Positions 15,772 through 23,671 are shown, numbered from the stretch's first letter. The stretch: DNA of 64,000 bases from Thiosocius sp963736445 (GCA_963736445.1 CAVTOY010000014.1:1-64000), one strand, 5' to 3'. Program-made: numbers and translations. The notes: a model not told the origin generated them from the sequence alone.

Positions 15772-15962
15772 GTCGGCGCCTCCCATTCTTGCTCACCGAC
15801 CGGCTCGGTCGGGTCGAGGTAATCTACGACGCTGCCCCGAAGCAGGTCGAGCGGAGAACGCTCGAGGGCGCGATGTCGGCGCATCTCGATGGTCGGCTTT
15901 CCGTGGTCTGTTACGAGAACAGGCTCGCCGGTGGCCTCGACCCGGCGAAGTATCTCCAGAGT
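15768..15962 (-). pseudogene. Phd-family antitoxin lacking its N-terminus
   Basis: Reads LEILRRVEATGEPVLVTDHG then KPTIEMRRHR and a C-terminus ending GEQEWEAPT. This matches Phd-type antitoxins from about residue 14 onward. The missing N-terminal strand and helix begin the DNA-binding dimer. Upstream, the frame meets a stop and then the repeat end GGGGGTCGGTGACAATTGC, so the gene was cut at or next to the repeat insertion. The toxin-binding C-terminus remains, but no good start codon is available. Confidence 0.75.
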
Positions 15963-15965
15963 CTA

Positions 15966-16027
15966 GGGGGTCGGTGACAATTGCAAATCATTCGCATTTG
16001 CACAAATCGGGGTCAGCCCCCTTGCCA
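15966..16027. repeat. Miniature RAYT-derived repeat
   Basis: About 60 bases: GGGGTCGGTGACAATTGCAA followed by ATCATTCGCATTT, then CAAATCGGGGTCAGCCCCC TTGCC. It carries the same two ends as the remnant at 11141-11322 but without the interior, as expected for an internally deleted, non-autonomous copy. It separates the beheaded antitoxin from a broken DUF218 gene. Confidence 0.7.
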
Positions 16028-16270
16028 CGCCGATGGCGGCCCGCGGCACGCCGAGGGTGAGTAGCAGCATCTCGCGTATAGCCTCGCCCTGCCGACCGAC
16101 GATCGGATAACGACTGCCGCCGGCCACCAACACCCACGGCGCCTTGCCGGTCCGGTACAGCGCGGCGGCGAACCAGACACGCAGCGGCCGGGTGTAGATC
16201 GAAAGTCGGGAGCTTGGGCCAATGCGCGCCTGACAGTGCCCCACCGAGCACGACGATCGCATCAGCGGTT
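16018..16270 (-). pseudogene. DUF218 (YdcF-like) gene fragment
   Basis: In reverse, ADAIVVLGGALSGA in one frame continues after an indel near 16210 as RLSIYTRPLRVWFAAALYRT then GKAPWVLVAGG, followed by GEAIREMLLLTLGVPRAAI. These are the conserved motifs of the DUF218/YdcF family. The gene has no proper start or end and is cut by the adjacent repeat. Function of the parent family is unclear; some members handle cell-envelope sugars. Confidence 0.7.
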
Positions 16271-16341
16271 CGCTGCCTTCACCGGCTCCCTACGGTGGGT
16301 TCGGTAGGCAATTGGTGCGATTCGCTTTGCTCATCGGCACC

Positions 16342-16724
16342 CTACGATGTTGTCGAATCTGCCATAGGCAGCCGGCGAATACGGATGTTGTCTCGTGTGA
16401 TCGATACTGCTGCACCTGCAGACACCGCCTGAGCGATTGCCTCATCGATGTTGAGAGTAATGCCGCCAGCTCCCGACCATTGAGACCTTCAATCCGTAAC
16501 CGGACCACCGACGGGCTGCTGGCTTCTTGCAGAGCAAGTATCGTGTGGAAATCGGCATCCAGCGTTATGACGATACGCTGGGTTTGCGCTGCATATTCGA
16601 GAATTTCCTTGTCAGTAGCGCGCGAGAGCCCAACATCGCCAACATGCAGAGCATCGACGCTGGCGTCCCTGAGGATCTCTGCAGTTGATCTGGGCAATCC
16701 CTGATCCAGCAACAATCGCCTCAA
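16342..16724 (-). CDS. DUF5615 PIN-like toxin, one frameshift
   Basis: Begins LRRLLLDQGLPRSTAEILRD, then HVGDVGLSRATDKEIL and VITLDADFH, the pattern of DUF5615 PIN-like toxins. Near 16455 the frame slips: the other frame continues NIDEAIAQAVSAGAAVSITR then DNIRIRRLPM and stops at 16342, which is the normal family ending. A single indel explains this. It starts from a TTG overlapping the stop of the DUF433 gene, so the two form a toxin-antitoxin pair. Whether the indel is real or a sequencing error is open. Confidence 0.75.
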
Positions 16725-16960
16725 GCGGCTCCCCGATTGATGATCTCGTCATCGAGCGCAGCGGCCGCGAATTCGAGCGCTTGCTTGATATCCTCATCTT
16801 CAAGCTCGGGATACTGTTTGAGCAATTCAGCCCGATCCGGATAGAGCGCCACCGCTTCTACCACGCGCCGCACGCTAAGCCGCATGCCGCGAATACAAGG
16901 TTGCCCGTTTAGTATCTCCGGAACACTCGTTATGCGGTCGAATTTATGCATGCCTTTCAT
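16721..16960 (-). CDS. DUF433 antitoxin
   Basis: About 79 residues: FDRITSVPEILNGQPCIRGM followed by RLSVRRVVEAVAL is the DUF433 signature, a small helix-turn-helix protein that pairs with DUF5615 toxins. The open frame extends to 17065, but the upstream part reads into the RAYT repeat. ATG 16960 or 16951 fits the family length. It ends overlapping the toxin start. Confidence 0.82.
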   Translation of the reverse strand: MKGMHKFDRITSVPEILNGQPCIRGMRLSVRRVVEAVALYPDRAELLKQYPELEDEDIKQALEFAAAALDDEIINRGAA

Positions 16961-17040
16961 CGTTTGGATTGCCAACTCAATCTTAGCAAGATGATCGCGT
17001 CCTTGGAGCATTTTGGATTGTGAGAGTAAGAGAGAGAAAG

Positions 17041-17877
17041 GGTGACAAATGCACATCATTCGCATTTAGTCGCCGGCCGAGCGGATGGTCGGCCACGTTT
17101 TGCCTGGCCGATTGAGCGACCGAGTTCTCGTTCGATCTGATGCCTGAATCGATCATTGCCCAACGGCATCGAGAAATCCAAAGCAGTCTGGATTTGATGC
17201 ACCAGTTCTCTCGGTAGATGGCTGGCAAAAAGTTCGCGATAGCGTGATTGTCGGGCCAATGCGTCTTCGCCGAGCGCGAGGTACAGTGCATGCGGCGACC
17301 AAAGGCTATCCCGTTTGCCACATGCGCTACCACCATAACTGGACCAAGGGTAATCTCCCGGATGCTTCACCATGCCGGCCGCTACAGGATTCAATTCGAT
17401 GTAGCGGTGGCAAGCCAGAAGATACCGTTCCGCTTGCACTAGACTCGCCTTGTGCCGGCTCTCCCACAAGGTGCCACAACGCCGATAAGTCTTGTTTACG
17501 TACTGAACATAGCGACGTCCAACCGACTGCATGACACGCGACACACCATCCACGGTCTGAGGCGTCAGCAGCAGATGGACGTGGTTCGTCATCAGCACGT
17601 AGGCATGAACGTGCACGTGATACCGTCGACAGGCATCAGCCAAGACCTCGAGATAGAACGCGTAATCGTCGTCAGTGAAGAAACAGGCAGCGCGATTGTT
17701 TCCGCGTTGCACGACATGGCAGGGCATGCCGGCCAAATACATCCTTGGCTTGCGAGGCATAGCGATCTCCTTTCGCTGCTTCGTCCATCCTGGACCGCTC
17801 TACCATTTTATGCGTTTTTTACGCGCGAGCCGCTCGGGAATCCATTGAGAATAGGACGCGTTTGTCACCGACCCCTT
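17041..17877 (-). mobile_element. Complete RAYT (REP-associated transposase) element
   Basis: The transposase gene is flanked by GGTGACAAATGCACATCA at the left and TTTGTCACCGACCCCTTAA at the right. Read outward-in, both ends give GGTGACAAA, and other copies extend this to GGGGTCGGTGACAA, so the element has short terminal inverted repeats. Fragments of it lie at 11141, 12499, 13472, 15966 and 17893. It lies between the DUF433/DUF5615 and VapB/VapC modules and has cut into VapC. Confidence 0.75.
17056..17760 (-). CDS. RAYT / TnpA_REP transposase (Y1 HUH family)
   Basis: 234 residues. VLMTNHVHLLLTP carries the HUH metal-binding pair and YVQYVNKTYRRCGTLWESRH the following region with the catalytic tyrosine, typical of IS200/IS605-related Y1 transposases that act on REP sequences. 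The start is firm, with AAAGGAG seven bases before the ATG. The gene appears intact and is the only full copy among several fragments in this island, so it could mobilise the short copies in trans. Confidence 0.92.
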   Translation of the reverse strand: MPRKPRMYLAGMPCHVVQRGNNRAACFFTDDDYAFYLEVLADACRRYHVHVHAYVLMTNHVHLLLTPQTVDGVSRVMQSVGRRYVQYVNKTYRRCGTLWESRHKASLVQAERYLLACHRYIELNPVAAGMVKHPGDYPWSSYGGSACGKRDSLWSPHALYLALGEDALARQSRYRELFASHLPRELVHQIQTALDFSMPLGNDRFRHQIERELGRSIGQAKRGRPSARPATKCE

Positions 17878-18065
17878 AACCCTGACCCCTTAACCAGATT
17901 CCTTTCCGTCTGCGATGAACGTTCCGCGCCATAGACAAGTTCCCCCCAGGTAACGGAGGAGATGCACATCTGTCCTTCATGTCGGATGAAGGCCTTGCGA
18001 GCCGCGGCCGGTCGGTTCTTGATCGTGTAAATCACGATGTTCGTGTCGAGCATGAACTTGAGCAC
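17865..18065 (-). pseudogene. VapC toxin truncated by a RAYT end
   Basis: The 5' part is a normal PIN toxin, FMLDTNIVIYTIKNRP then MCISSVTWGELVYGAERS, with the first Asp and the Glu. At about 17893 it runs into GGTTAAGGGGTCAGGGTTAA of the RAYT end and stops within ten codons. The last two catalytic aspartates are lost, so the toxin should be dead. The GTG start overlaps the stop of vapB. Confidence 0.85.
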
Positions 18066-18301
18066 TACAGCGACTCGCGCTCCTGATCCGCCGGTTGCTC
18101 CCTGGTCTCCATGAAGTCGCTGCTAACGCCCGGACCTTCGAACCAGTCACCCCAAGACCCATGGGCCGGCGTGATGATGCGCGTGTTGCCTATCGCAACG
18201 ATCTCAACCTCGATCACGTCATCAGGTAATGCTACCGGTTTGGGCAGTCTGACCGCCTGGCTCTTGTTGCTCTTGAACACCTTGGTGTGGGCCTTGCTCA
18301 T
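18065..18301 (-). CDS. VapB-type antitoxin (AbrB/SpoVT fold)
   Basis: 78 residues starting MSKAHTKVFKSNKSQAVRLP, the swapped-hairpin AbrB DNA-binding signature of VapB, followed by an acidic C-terminal toxin-binding tail (GDWFEGPGVSSDFMETREQ). ATG 18301 is preferred over the upstream 18361. The antitoxin is complete while its toxin is truncated, so it can persist harmlessly. Confidence 0.85.
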   Translation of the reverse strand: MSKAHTKVFKSNKSQAVRLPKPVALPDDVIEVEIVAIGNTRIITPAHGSWGDWFEGPGVSSDFMETREQPADQERESL

Positions 18302-18518
18302 TCGTATTGGGTCCTCACTTGGGGATTCAAAAGAACTTCGCCCGAAAAATGGATATGTCAAGCGTATATCCCGGCGCAGGGCAACGCCAGTGAACCATTG
18401 AAACCTGACTTTGCCGACCAGGCTTCGGTCAGTTTCGGCTCGCTGGCTGCCTAAGCGGGCTTCGGCTGCGTCGCGTTGAGGTCTGCAGCGCGGGGAATGG
18501 GGCGGACGGGGTCTCTAC

Positions 18519-18545
18519 ACGTCGGGGTCAGACCCCTTGCCATGG
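18519..18545. repeat. REP palindrome GGGGTCAGACCCC
   Basis: GGGGTCAGACCCC (18524-18536) is a perfect palindrome around a central A, followed by TTGCCATGG. The same right-end sequence GGGGTCAGxCCCC-TTGCC closes the RAYT-derived repeats at 11302 and 16005. The rest of the gap 18302-18584 shows no gene. Confidence 0.7.
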
Positions 18546-18584
18546 GATGTGGCTGCAGTCGCGTCGAGATCTAAGGAAAGGGAC

Positions 18585-19199
18585 TTACGCCGCTTTGAGC
18601 TGCTTGCGCCGCTGGTAGCTGAGCCCGGCGAGGCCGATCCCTAGCAGCAGCAAAACAGACGGTGCCGGGATAGGTGGATCGATGACGTTGGTGAGTTGGA
18701 ACATGAAGTCGTTGAAATCCAGGTCGCCGCCACCCAGGAGGTCTTCGAAGCCCACGGTTGTTACGTAGGTATCGGCGGACGCGTCGAACGTCGTGATTGC
18801 CAGCGCATGCGCAAGGCCATCGGGATTGCGGTTCGCATTGCCGGTGAAAAAGCTTTGCGACGTATCCGTAACGTCTATGCGGAAGACCAACTCAGTCCCC
18901 GCGCTAAAGGAGCCAAGAAGGATTTCGCTGTCGAGGGGGGACGACTTGTCAAACAGCACGGAGTCGTACCCGTCGAGAAATAGCGTGTTGAAGTAGCCAG
19001 CGTCGCTACCGAGAAATTTGGCCCAAACGTCACCGTCGTGGGCAACTCTCATTTGCCCGCCCAGGATGGGTTGATCGAGGACCACACCAGCAACCGCTGG
19101 CCGCGATGCCCCGACGAACATCGCAATTCCGAGTGCCAGCACGAGGGCTGGAAGCAGAATTGACGAGAATCCCTCGGCGTTAAATGTATGCGTACTCAC
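18585..19199 (-). CDS. DUF4114 PEP-CTERM exported protein
   Basis: 204 residues with an N-terminal hydrophobic export segment, a DUF4114 core (VGFEDLLGGGDLDFNDFMFQ, an acidic stretch that may bind calcium) and a C-terminal IPAPSVLLLLGIGLAGLSY with RRKQLKAA, a PEP-CTERM-type sorting signal. The N-terminus before the hydrophobic stretch is unusually long (MSTHTFNAEGFSS), so the true start may be internal. It is the fourth CTERM-tagged protein in the window. Confidence 0.8.
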   Translation of the reverse strand: MSTHTFNAEGFSSILLPALVLALGIAMFVGASRPAVAGVVLDQPILGGQMRVAHDGDVWAKFLGSDAGYFNTLFLDGYDSVLFDKSSPLDSEILLGSFSAGTELVFRIDVTDTSQSFFTGNANRNPDGLAHALAITTFDASADTYVTTVGFEDLLGGGDLDFNDFMFQLTNVIDPPIPAPSVLLLLGIGLAGLSYQRRKQLKAA

Positions 19200-19308
19200 C
19201 TCAAGACTCCTGTGGCCCAGCGTACGTTTGAAGCCTAAACGTAATGTACTCTATAAAAAGCGAAAAACAAACCTGATAACCTGGCTTTATGACTTAAATT
19301 CATATCAT

Positions 19309-19474
19309 CGGTTTATGCGCCGGGATCGCCATCTGAAGCGTGTGCTGCGCGAACCGCTGCTCGCGAATGTCGCTGTCTAGCCGGTCCACTTGCACCAGGT
19401 CTCTCAATTCGCGGACGCAGGTCTCGATGAAGCCCAGCTTTTTTCGATCAGCGCTGCATCCGTCAATTCGATTG
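19309..19474 (-). pseudogene. HepT (DUF86) toxin remnant
   Basis: TDAALIEK in one frame and KLGFIETCVRELRDLVQVDR in the next join across a run of six A (19439-19444) that is one short, giving the typical HepT N-terminus, followed by QRFAQHTLQMAI. The protein is lost soon afterwards, without the HEPN RNase motif. TTG overlaps the stop of the upstream nucleotidyltransferase remnant, as in working MNT/HepT pairs. Confidence 0.6.
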
Positions 19475-19600
19475 TCCTTTTCGATACTCTTCAAGGTACG
19501 GCTTGATATCGAAATACTCGTTTCTTGCCCGTACCTCGAACTCTATGCGTTTGTTGGCATCGCGTTGGCAAAGCTCTCGCGCAGCCTTTCGGCGATGGTG
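19473..19600 (-). pseudogene. C-terminal remnant of a nucleotidyltransferase antitoxin
   Basis: Reads QRDANKRIEFEVRARNEYFD then IKPYLEEYRKGQSN and stops. This resembles the end of MNT-type nucleotidyltransferases that partner HepT. The catalytic GSxxD motif and the start are missing; upstream sequence passes straight into the end of serS. Confidence 0.5.
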
Positions 19601-19613
19601 CTGGTGTTATTGC

Positions 19614-20891
19614 TTAACCGCCCTGCAGCCGCTCAGTACCCCCCATGTAGGGCCGCAGGACCACGGGGACGTCGATGCTGCCGTCGGCCTGCTGGTAGTT
19701 CTCCATGACCGCGACCAGGGTGCGGCCGACTGCCAGCCCGGAGCCGTTGAGGGTGTGCACCAGCTCGGGTTTGCCGGTGTCGGGATTGCGCCAGCGCGCC
19801 TGCATGCGCCGCGCCTGGAAATCGCCCATGTTCGAGCACGACGAGATCTCGCGGTATTTCTGCTGCCCCGGCAGCCAGACCTCGATGTCGTAGGTCTTGG
19901 TCGCCGAGAAGCCCATGTCGCCGGTACACAATGTGACCACCCGGTAGGGCAGATTCAGCCGCTGCAGGATCACCTCGGCGTGCCCAGTCAGCGCCTCGAG
20001 CGCATCGATCGATTCTGACGGGCGCACGATGTGCACCAGCTCGACCTTATCAAACTGGTGCTGGCGGATCATGCCGCGGGTGTCCTTGCCGTGCGAGCCG
20101 GCCTCGGAGCGGAAACACGGCGTATGCGCGACATAGCGTCGCGGCATGTAGTCGTCGTCGACGATCACATCGCGCACCAGGTTGGTCAGCGGCACCTCGG
20201 CGGTCGGGATCAGGTAGAAGTCCGACCCCTCGAGGCGGAACAGGTCCTCGGCGAACTTGGGCAGCTGGCCGGTGCCGAACAGGCTGTCCGGATTGACCAT
20301 GTAGGGCACATAGGCCTCGGTATAGCCGTGCTCGACGGTGTGGGTGTCGAGCATGAATTGGGTCAATGCGCGGTGCAGGCGTGCCAGCGCCCCGCTCATC
20401 ACCGCGAAACGCGAGCCGGTCAGCTTGGCCGCGACATCGAAGTCGAGCATGTCGAGCGCGGCGCCCAGGTCGACGTGGTCCTTGGGGTCGAAGTCGAATG
20501 CGCGCGGCTCACCCCAGCGGCGTTCTTCGCGATTGTCGTTCTCGTCCTGGCCGTCGGGCACGCTCGAATCGGGAAGATTGGGCATGCCGAGCGCGAAGGT
20601 GCGCAGCGCCTCCTGTACCTCGGCCAGGGCCTCATTGGCCGCCTTCAGGCGATCTCCCAGGGTCGCGACCTCGTCGAGCAGCGGCTGGATATCGTCGCCG
20701 GCGGCCTTCGCCTTGCCGATCGACTTGGACTTGGTATTGCGCTCGTTTTGCAGCTCCTGCGCCTCGACCTGCACGGCCTTGCGCCGTGCCTCGAGTTCGG
20801 CGAGGCGCGCGGTATCCAGCGTGAAGCCGCGCCTGGCGAGGGCCTTGGCGACGCCGTCGAGATCGGAACGCAGCAGTTTCGGGTCCAGCAT
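19614..20891 (-). CDS. serS: Seryl-tRNA synthetase
   Basis: 425 residues, normal length. An N-terminal coiled-coil arm (about residues 25-110, ARLAELEARRKAVQVEAQEL) binds tRNA-Ser; the class II catalytic core has motif 2 in CFRSEAGSHGKDTRGMIRQHQF and motif 3 in NGSGLAVGRTLVAVMENYQ. Charges tRNA-Ser, and tRNA-Sec where present, with serine in the cytoplasm. Downstream of crcB and DUF190 on the same strand. The order ftsK-lolA-rarA-crcB-serS is the usual gammaproteobacterial one. Confidence 0.97.
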   Translation of the reverse strand: MLDPKLLRSDLDGVAKALARRGFTLDTARLAELEARRKAVQVEAQELQNERNTKSKSIGKAKAAGDDIQPLLDEVATLGDRLKAANEALAEVQEALRTFALGMPNLPDSSVPDGQDENDNREERRWGEPRAFDFDPKDHVDLGAALDMLDFDVAAKLTGSRFAVMSGALARLHRALTQFMLDTHTVEHGYTEAYVPYMVNPDSLFGTGQLPKFAEDLFRLEGSDFYLIPTAEVPLTNLVRDVIVDDDYMPRRYVAHTPCFRSEAGSHGKDTRGMIRQHQFDKVELVHIVRPSESIDALEALTGHAEVILQRLNLPYRVVTLCTGDMGFSATKTYDIEVWLPGQQKYREISSCSNMGDFQARRMQARWRNPDTGKPELVHTLNGSGLAVGRTLVAVMENYQQADGSIDVPVVLRPYMGGTERLQGG

Positions 20892-20894
20892 GGT

Positions 20895-21203
20895 TCAGTC
20901 CAGGTTGGCCTGGGCGGGCCAGGACACGATATGCCCCGCGCCGACCAGATCGTTAAGCAGGGGCAGCACGGCTGCGATCTTTTCGGGACGGTCGAAGAAC
21001 TCGACGATCACCGGCAGGTCCAGCGAGACATCCAGCAACCCGGCCTCGTGGATGTGACCGGACTTGCCAAACCCGGCGATACCCCGGAAGGCGGTCACGC
21101 CGGCGACGCGGTGATCGCGATGCAGCAGGTCGATGATCTGCTGATGCTTGTGACCCTTTTCGCTGCAGTACACGCGCACGAGGATGATGTCCTCTTGTCT
21201 CAT
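20895..21203 (-). CDS. DUF190 family protein
   Basis: 102 residues. ILVRVYCSEKGHKHQQIIDL, GVTAFRGIAGFG and LPVIVEFFDRPEKI define DUF190, a PII-like small ligand-binding fold often encoded next to the fluoride channel CrcB. Its start overlaps the crcB stop (ATGA) and serS follows within four bases, so these are one operon. A regulatory role in fluoride export is suggested only by this linkage. Confidence 0.85.
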   Translation of the reverse strand: MRQEDIILVRVYCSEKGHKHQQIIDLLHRDHRVAGVTAFRGIAGFGKSGHIHEAGLLDVSLDLPVIVEFFDRPEKIAAVLPLLNDLVGAGHIVSWPAQANLD

Positions 21204-21574
21204 AGTTGCCTCGCCAGCGACACGCCGACGAAGGCGGCCGCGATACAGGCCAGTACGCTGACCAACACGTTGGCCACCGCCTTGGCGTAATCGGCCTGCT
21301 CGAGCAGGTTAAGGGTCTCGATCGAGAAGGTCGAGAAGGTGGTAAAGGCACCCAGCAGACCGACCAGTGCGAAGGCCCGCCACTCTGCGCCGATGGCCAG
21401 GCGCTCGATCATCACGATGTATAAGTAACCCATCACCAGCGAGCCGAGCACATTGACCGCCAGGGTGCCATAGGGAAAGCCGCGCCCCAACAGGGCATAG
21501 ACGCCATTCGACATCCAGAAGCGCAGCAGCGCCCCGAGCGCGCCGCCGGCCGCGATGGCGAGGGTCTGATTCAA
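21200..21574 (-). CDS. crcB: Fluoride channel CrcB
   Basis: 124 residues with four membrane helices. GALLRFWMSN near residue 16, GTLAVNVLGS with the conserved Asn and the GLLGAFTTFSTFSIE motif with the phenylalanine-box region identify a Fluc/CrcB channel, which forms antiparallel dimers and lets F- escape from the cytoplasm. It overlaps DUF190. No fluoride riboswitch was recognised in the 79-base gap upstream. Confidence 0.93.
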   Translation of the reverse strand: MNQTLAIAAGGALGALLRFWMSNGVYALLGRGFPYGTLAVNVLGSLVMGYLYIVMIERLAIGAEWRAFALVGLLGAFTTFSTFSIETLNLLEQADYAKAVANVLVSVLACIAAAFVGVSLARQL

Positions 21575-21653
21575 GCTATCTTCCAGGCTAGACCAAAGCG
21601 CGCATTCTACAAAAAGCGCCGGTCGGCTTCAGCCGCAATTCCGCCGCTAGCCT

Positions 21654-22994
21654 TCAGTCGGCCTCGTCCGAGGCGGCGCGCGCCTGTTCATCGAGCGCCC
21701 GCAGCTGATCCAGCTTTTCGGCGATCTTGATCTCCAGTCCGCGCGGGACCGGATGATAGAAGCGCGTCCCCGCGAGCGTCTCCGGCAGATAGTCCTCGCC
21801 GGCGGCATAGCCGCCCGGCGCATCGTGCGCATAGCGGTAGGCCTTGCCGTAGCCGAGCTCTTTCATCAGGCGCGTCGGCGCATTGCGCAGATGCAGGGGC
21901 ACCTCCAGCGAGCCGGAGGCGCGCGCGCTCTGCATCGCCTGATTGAAGGCCGTGTAGACGGCGTTGCTCTTGGCCGCGCAGGCCAGGTAGACGACCGCCT
22001 GAGCGATCGCCAGCTCGCCCTCGGGGCTGCCCAGGCGCTGCTGGACCTGCCAGGCGTTGAGGGCGATCTCCAGCGCGCGCGGATCGGCATTGCCGATATC
22101 CTCGGAGGCCATGCGCACCAGGCGCCGGGCGACATACAGCGGGTCGCAGCCGCCGTCGAGCATGCGGCACAGCCAATACAGTGCAGCGTCGGGCGCCGAT
22201 CCGCGCAGCGACTTGTGCAGCGCGGATATCTGGTCATAGAAGGCCTCGCCGCCCTTGTCGAAGCGCCGCAGCTGACCGCTGGCGACCTCTTTGATGACCT
22301 CATCGCTGATCTCACCCTCGACCGCCAGATCGGCCGCGATCTCGAGTAGATTCAGCGCACGGCGTGCGTCGCCGTCGGCGGCCTCGGCGAGCAGGTCCAG
22401 CGCCGCGTCGCTGATGCTCAGCCCGCCCGCCCCGAGGCCCTGCGTCGCATCGCTCAGCGCACGCTGCAGCAGGCCCTTGAGTGCATCGGCCTCGAGTGCC
22501 CGCAGCACATACACGCGGGCGCGCGACAGCAGCGCGTTGTTGAGCTCGAACGAGGGGTTCTCGGTGGTCGCGCCGACGAACAGGAAGGTGCCGTCCTCGA
22601 CGTGCGGCAGGAAGGCGTCCTGTTGGGCCTTGTTGAAGCGATGCACCTCGTCGATGAACAACACCGTGCCCTGCCCGCTCTGTGCGCGCACTTGGCGCGC
22701 CCGGTCGACCGCGGCGCGGATGTCCTTGACCCCGGCGAGCACCGCCGACAGGGTCTCGAAGGCATAGCCCGAGATCCCGGCCAGCAGGCGTGCCAGCGTC
22801 GTCTTGCCGGTGCCCGGCGGCCCCCACAGGATCATCGAGTGCAGCCGGCCGCTCTCCAGCGCGCGGCGCAGTGGCTTGCCCTCGCCGAGCAGGTGTCCCT
22901 GGCCGATGAAGTCCTGCAGCGCGCTCGGCCGCATACGGTCGGCCAGCGGACGCAGCTGGGCGGGGTCATCGGGGAAAAGGTCGTCTTGTGCCAT
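21654..22994 (-). CDS. rarA: Replication-associated recombination protein A (RarA/MgsA AAA+ ATPase)
   Basis: 446 residues. Walker A WGPPGTGKTTLARLLA, Walker B VLFIDEVHRFNKAQQDAFLP and sensor GATTENPSFELN place it in the RarA/WRNIP1 clamp-loader-like family acting at stalled replication forks. The C-terminal tetramerisation region is complete (RFYHPVPRGLEIKI). Lies 56 bases after lolA in the ftsK-lolA-rarA series. Confidence 0.96.
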   Translation of the reverse strand: MAQDDLFPDDPAQLRPLADRMRPSALQDFIGQGHLLGEGKPLRRALESGRLHSMILWGPPGTGKTTLARLLAGISGYAFETLSAVLAGVKDIRAAVDRARQVRAQSGQGTVLFIDEVHRFNKAQQDAFLPHVEDGTFLFVGATTENPSFELNNALLSRARVYVLRALEADALKGLLQRALSDATQGLGAGGLSISDAALDLLAEAADGDARRALNLLEIAADLAVEGEISDEVIKEVASGQLRRFDKGGEAFYDQISALHKSLRGSAPDAALYWLCRMLDGGCDPLYVARRLVRMASEDIGNADPRALEIALNAWQVQQRLGSPEGELAIAQAVVYLACAAKSNAVYTAFNQAMQSARASGSLEVPLHLRNAPTRLMKELGYGKAYRYAHDAPGGYAAGEDYLPETLAGTRFYHPVPRGLEIKIAEKLDQLRALDEQARAASDEAD

Positions 22995-23050
22995 CGGGCG
23001 GAGTTTACCGATCCCGTAGGGGTACGGTTGGTTCTCGGTGCGGTTAGCGC

Positions 23051-23671
23051 TCAGTCGGCCTGCAGCACATCCCAGTCGTCTTTGCCCTCGAAGACGAACA
23101 GCTCGGGGTCGATCGGGACATTGCGCTGCACGTCGAAGAAGCGGAAGCGAGAGATCTGACCGAACTTGTCATTGAGTTCCATCTGGCGCAATTCCTGGTC
23201 GGCGAGACCCAGCAGTACCCGATTCAGGTCGCTGTCCGGATCGCGTGGGATCAGTTCCAACCACTGCGTGCCCGAGCGTTCGCCCTTCTCGACGACCTCG
23301 AAGTCGTCTTCGATCGAGGCCTGCATGGTCAGAAACGCGGCCGGCGTGCCCTTCAACGCCCAGGACTGATAGTGACGGGTGACCTGCTTGAGGTCTTCGT
23401 CGATGATCCAGACGTCGCGTCCGTCGGCCAGGATCACCTGCTTGTTCGGCGCAGCGTAATCCCAGCGAAACTTGCCGGGCCTGTCGAGCAGGAACTCGCC
23501 GCGCAGCAGCCCGCTGGTCGCGTTCTCGGTATCCAGCACCGTCTGCTCGAACCGGGATTGCAGCGTCGTCAGGCCGTCGAGAAACGCATCCAGCGCGGCG
23601 CGGCCGTCACCGGCAACGACCAGCGGCGACGACGTCAGACAGAGTACAAACAGCCAGGGTCTCAGGGACAT
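23051..23671 (-). CDS. lolA: Outer-membrane lipoprotein carrier protein LolA
   Basis: 206 residues with a signal peptide (MSLRPWLFVLCLTSSPLVVA). LQSRFEQTVLD and GEFLLDRPGKFRWDYAAPNK match LolA, the periplasmic chaperone that takes lipoproteins from LolCDE to LolB. The ATG overlaps the ftsK stop (TGATG), so it is translationally coupled with ftsK. Confidence 0.95.
   Translation of the reverse strand: MSLRPWLFVLCLTSSPLVVAGDGRAALDAFLDGLTTLQSRFEQTVLDTENATSGLLRGEFLLDRPGKFRWDYAAPNKQVILADGRDVWIIDEDLKQVTRHYQSWALKGTPAAFLTMQASIEDDFEVVEKGERSGTQWLELIPRDPDSDLNRVLLGLADQELRQMELNDKFGQISRFRFFDVQRNVPIDPELFVFEGKDDWDVLQAD

Noticed and set aside
11141..18545. CRISPR array
   Set aside because: The recurring motifs are irregularly spaced, occur in both orientations and belong to RAYT ends and REP palindromes; there are no cas genes.
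20031..21290. Long plus-strand frame antisense to serS and DUF190
   Set aside because: High-GC shadow of the opposite strand; serS, DUF190 and crcB explain the region fully.
21575..21653. Fluoride riboswitch upstream of crcB
   Set aside because: The gap is short and I see none of the conserved riboswitch core.
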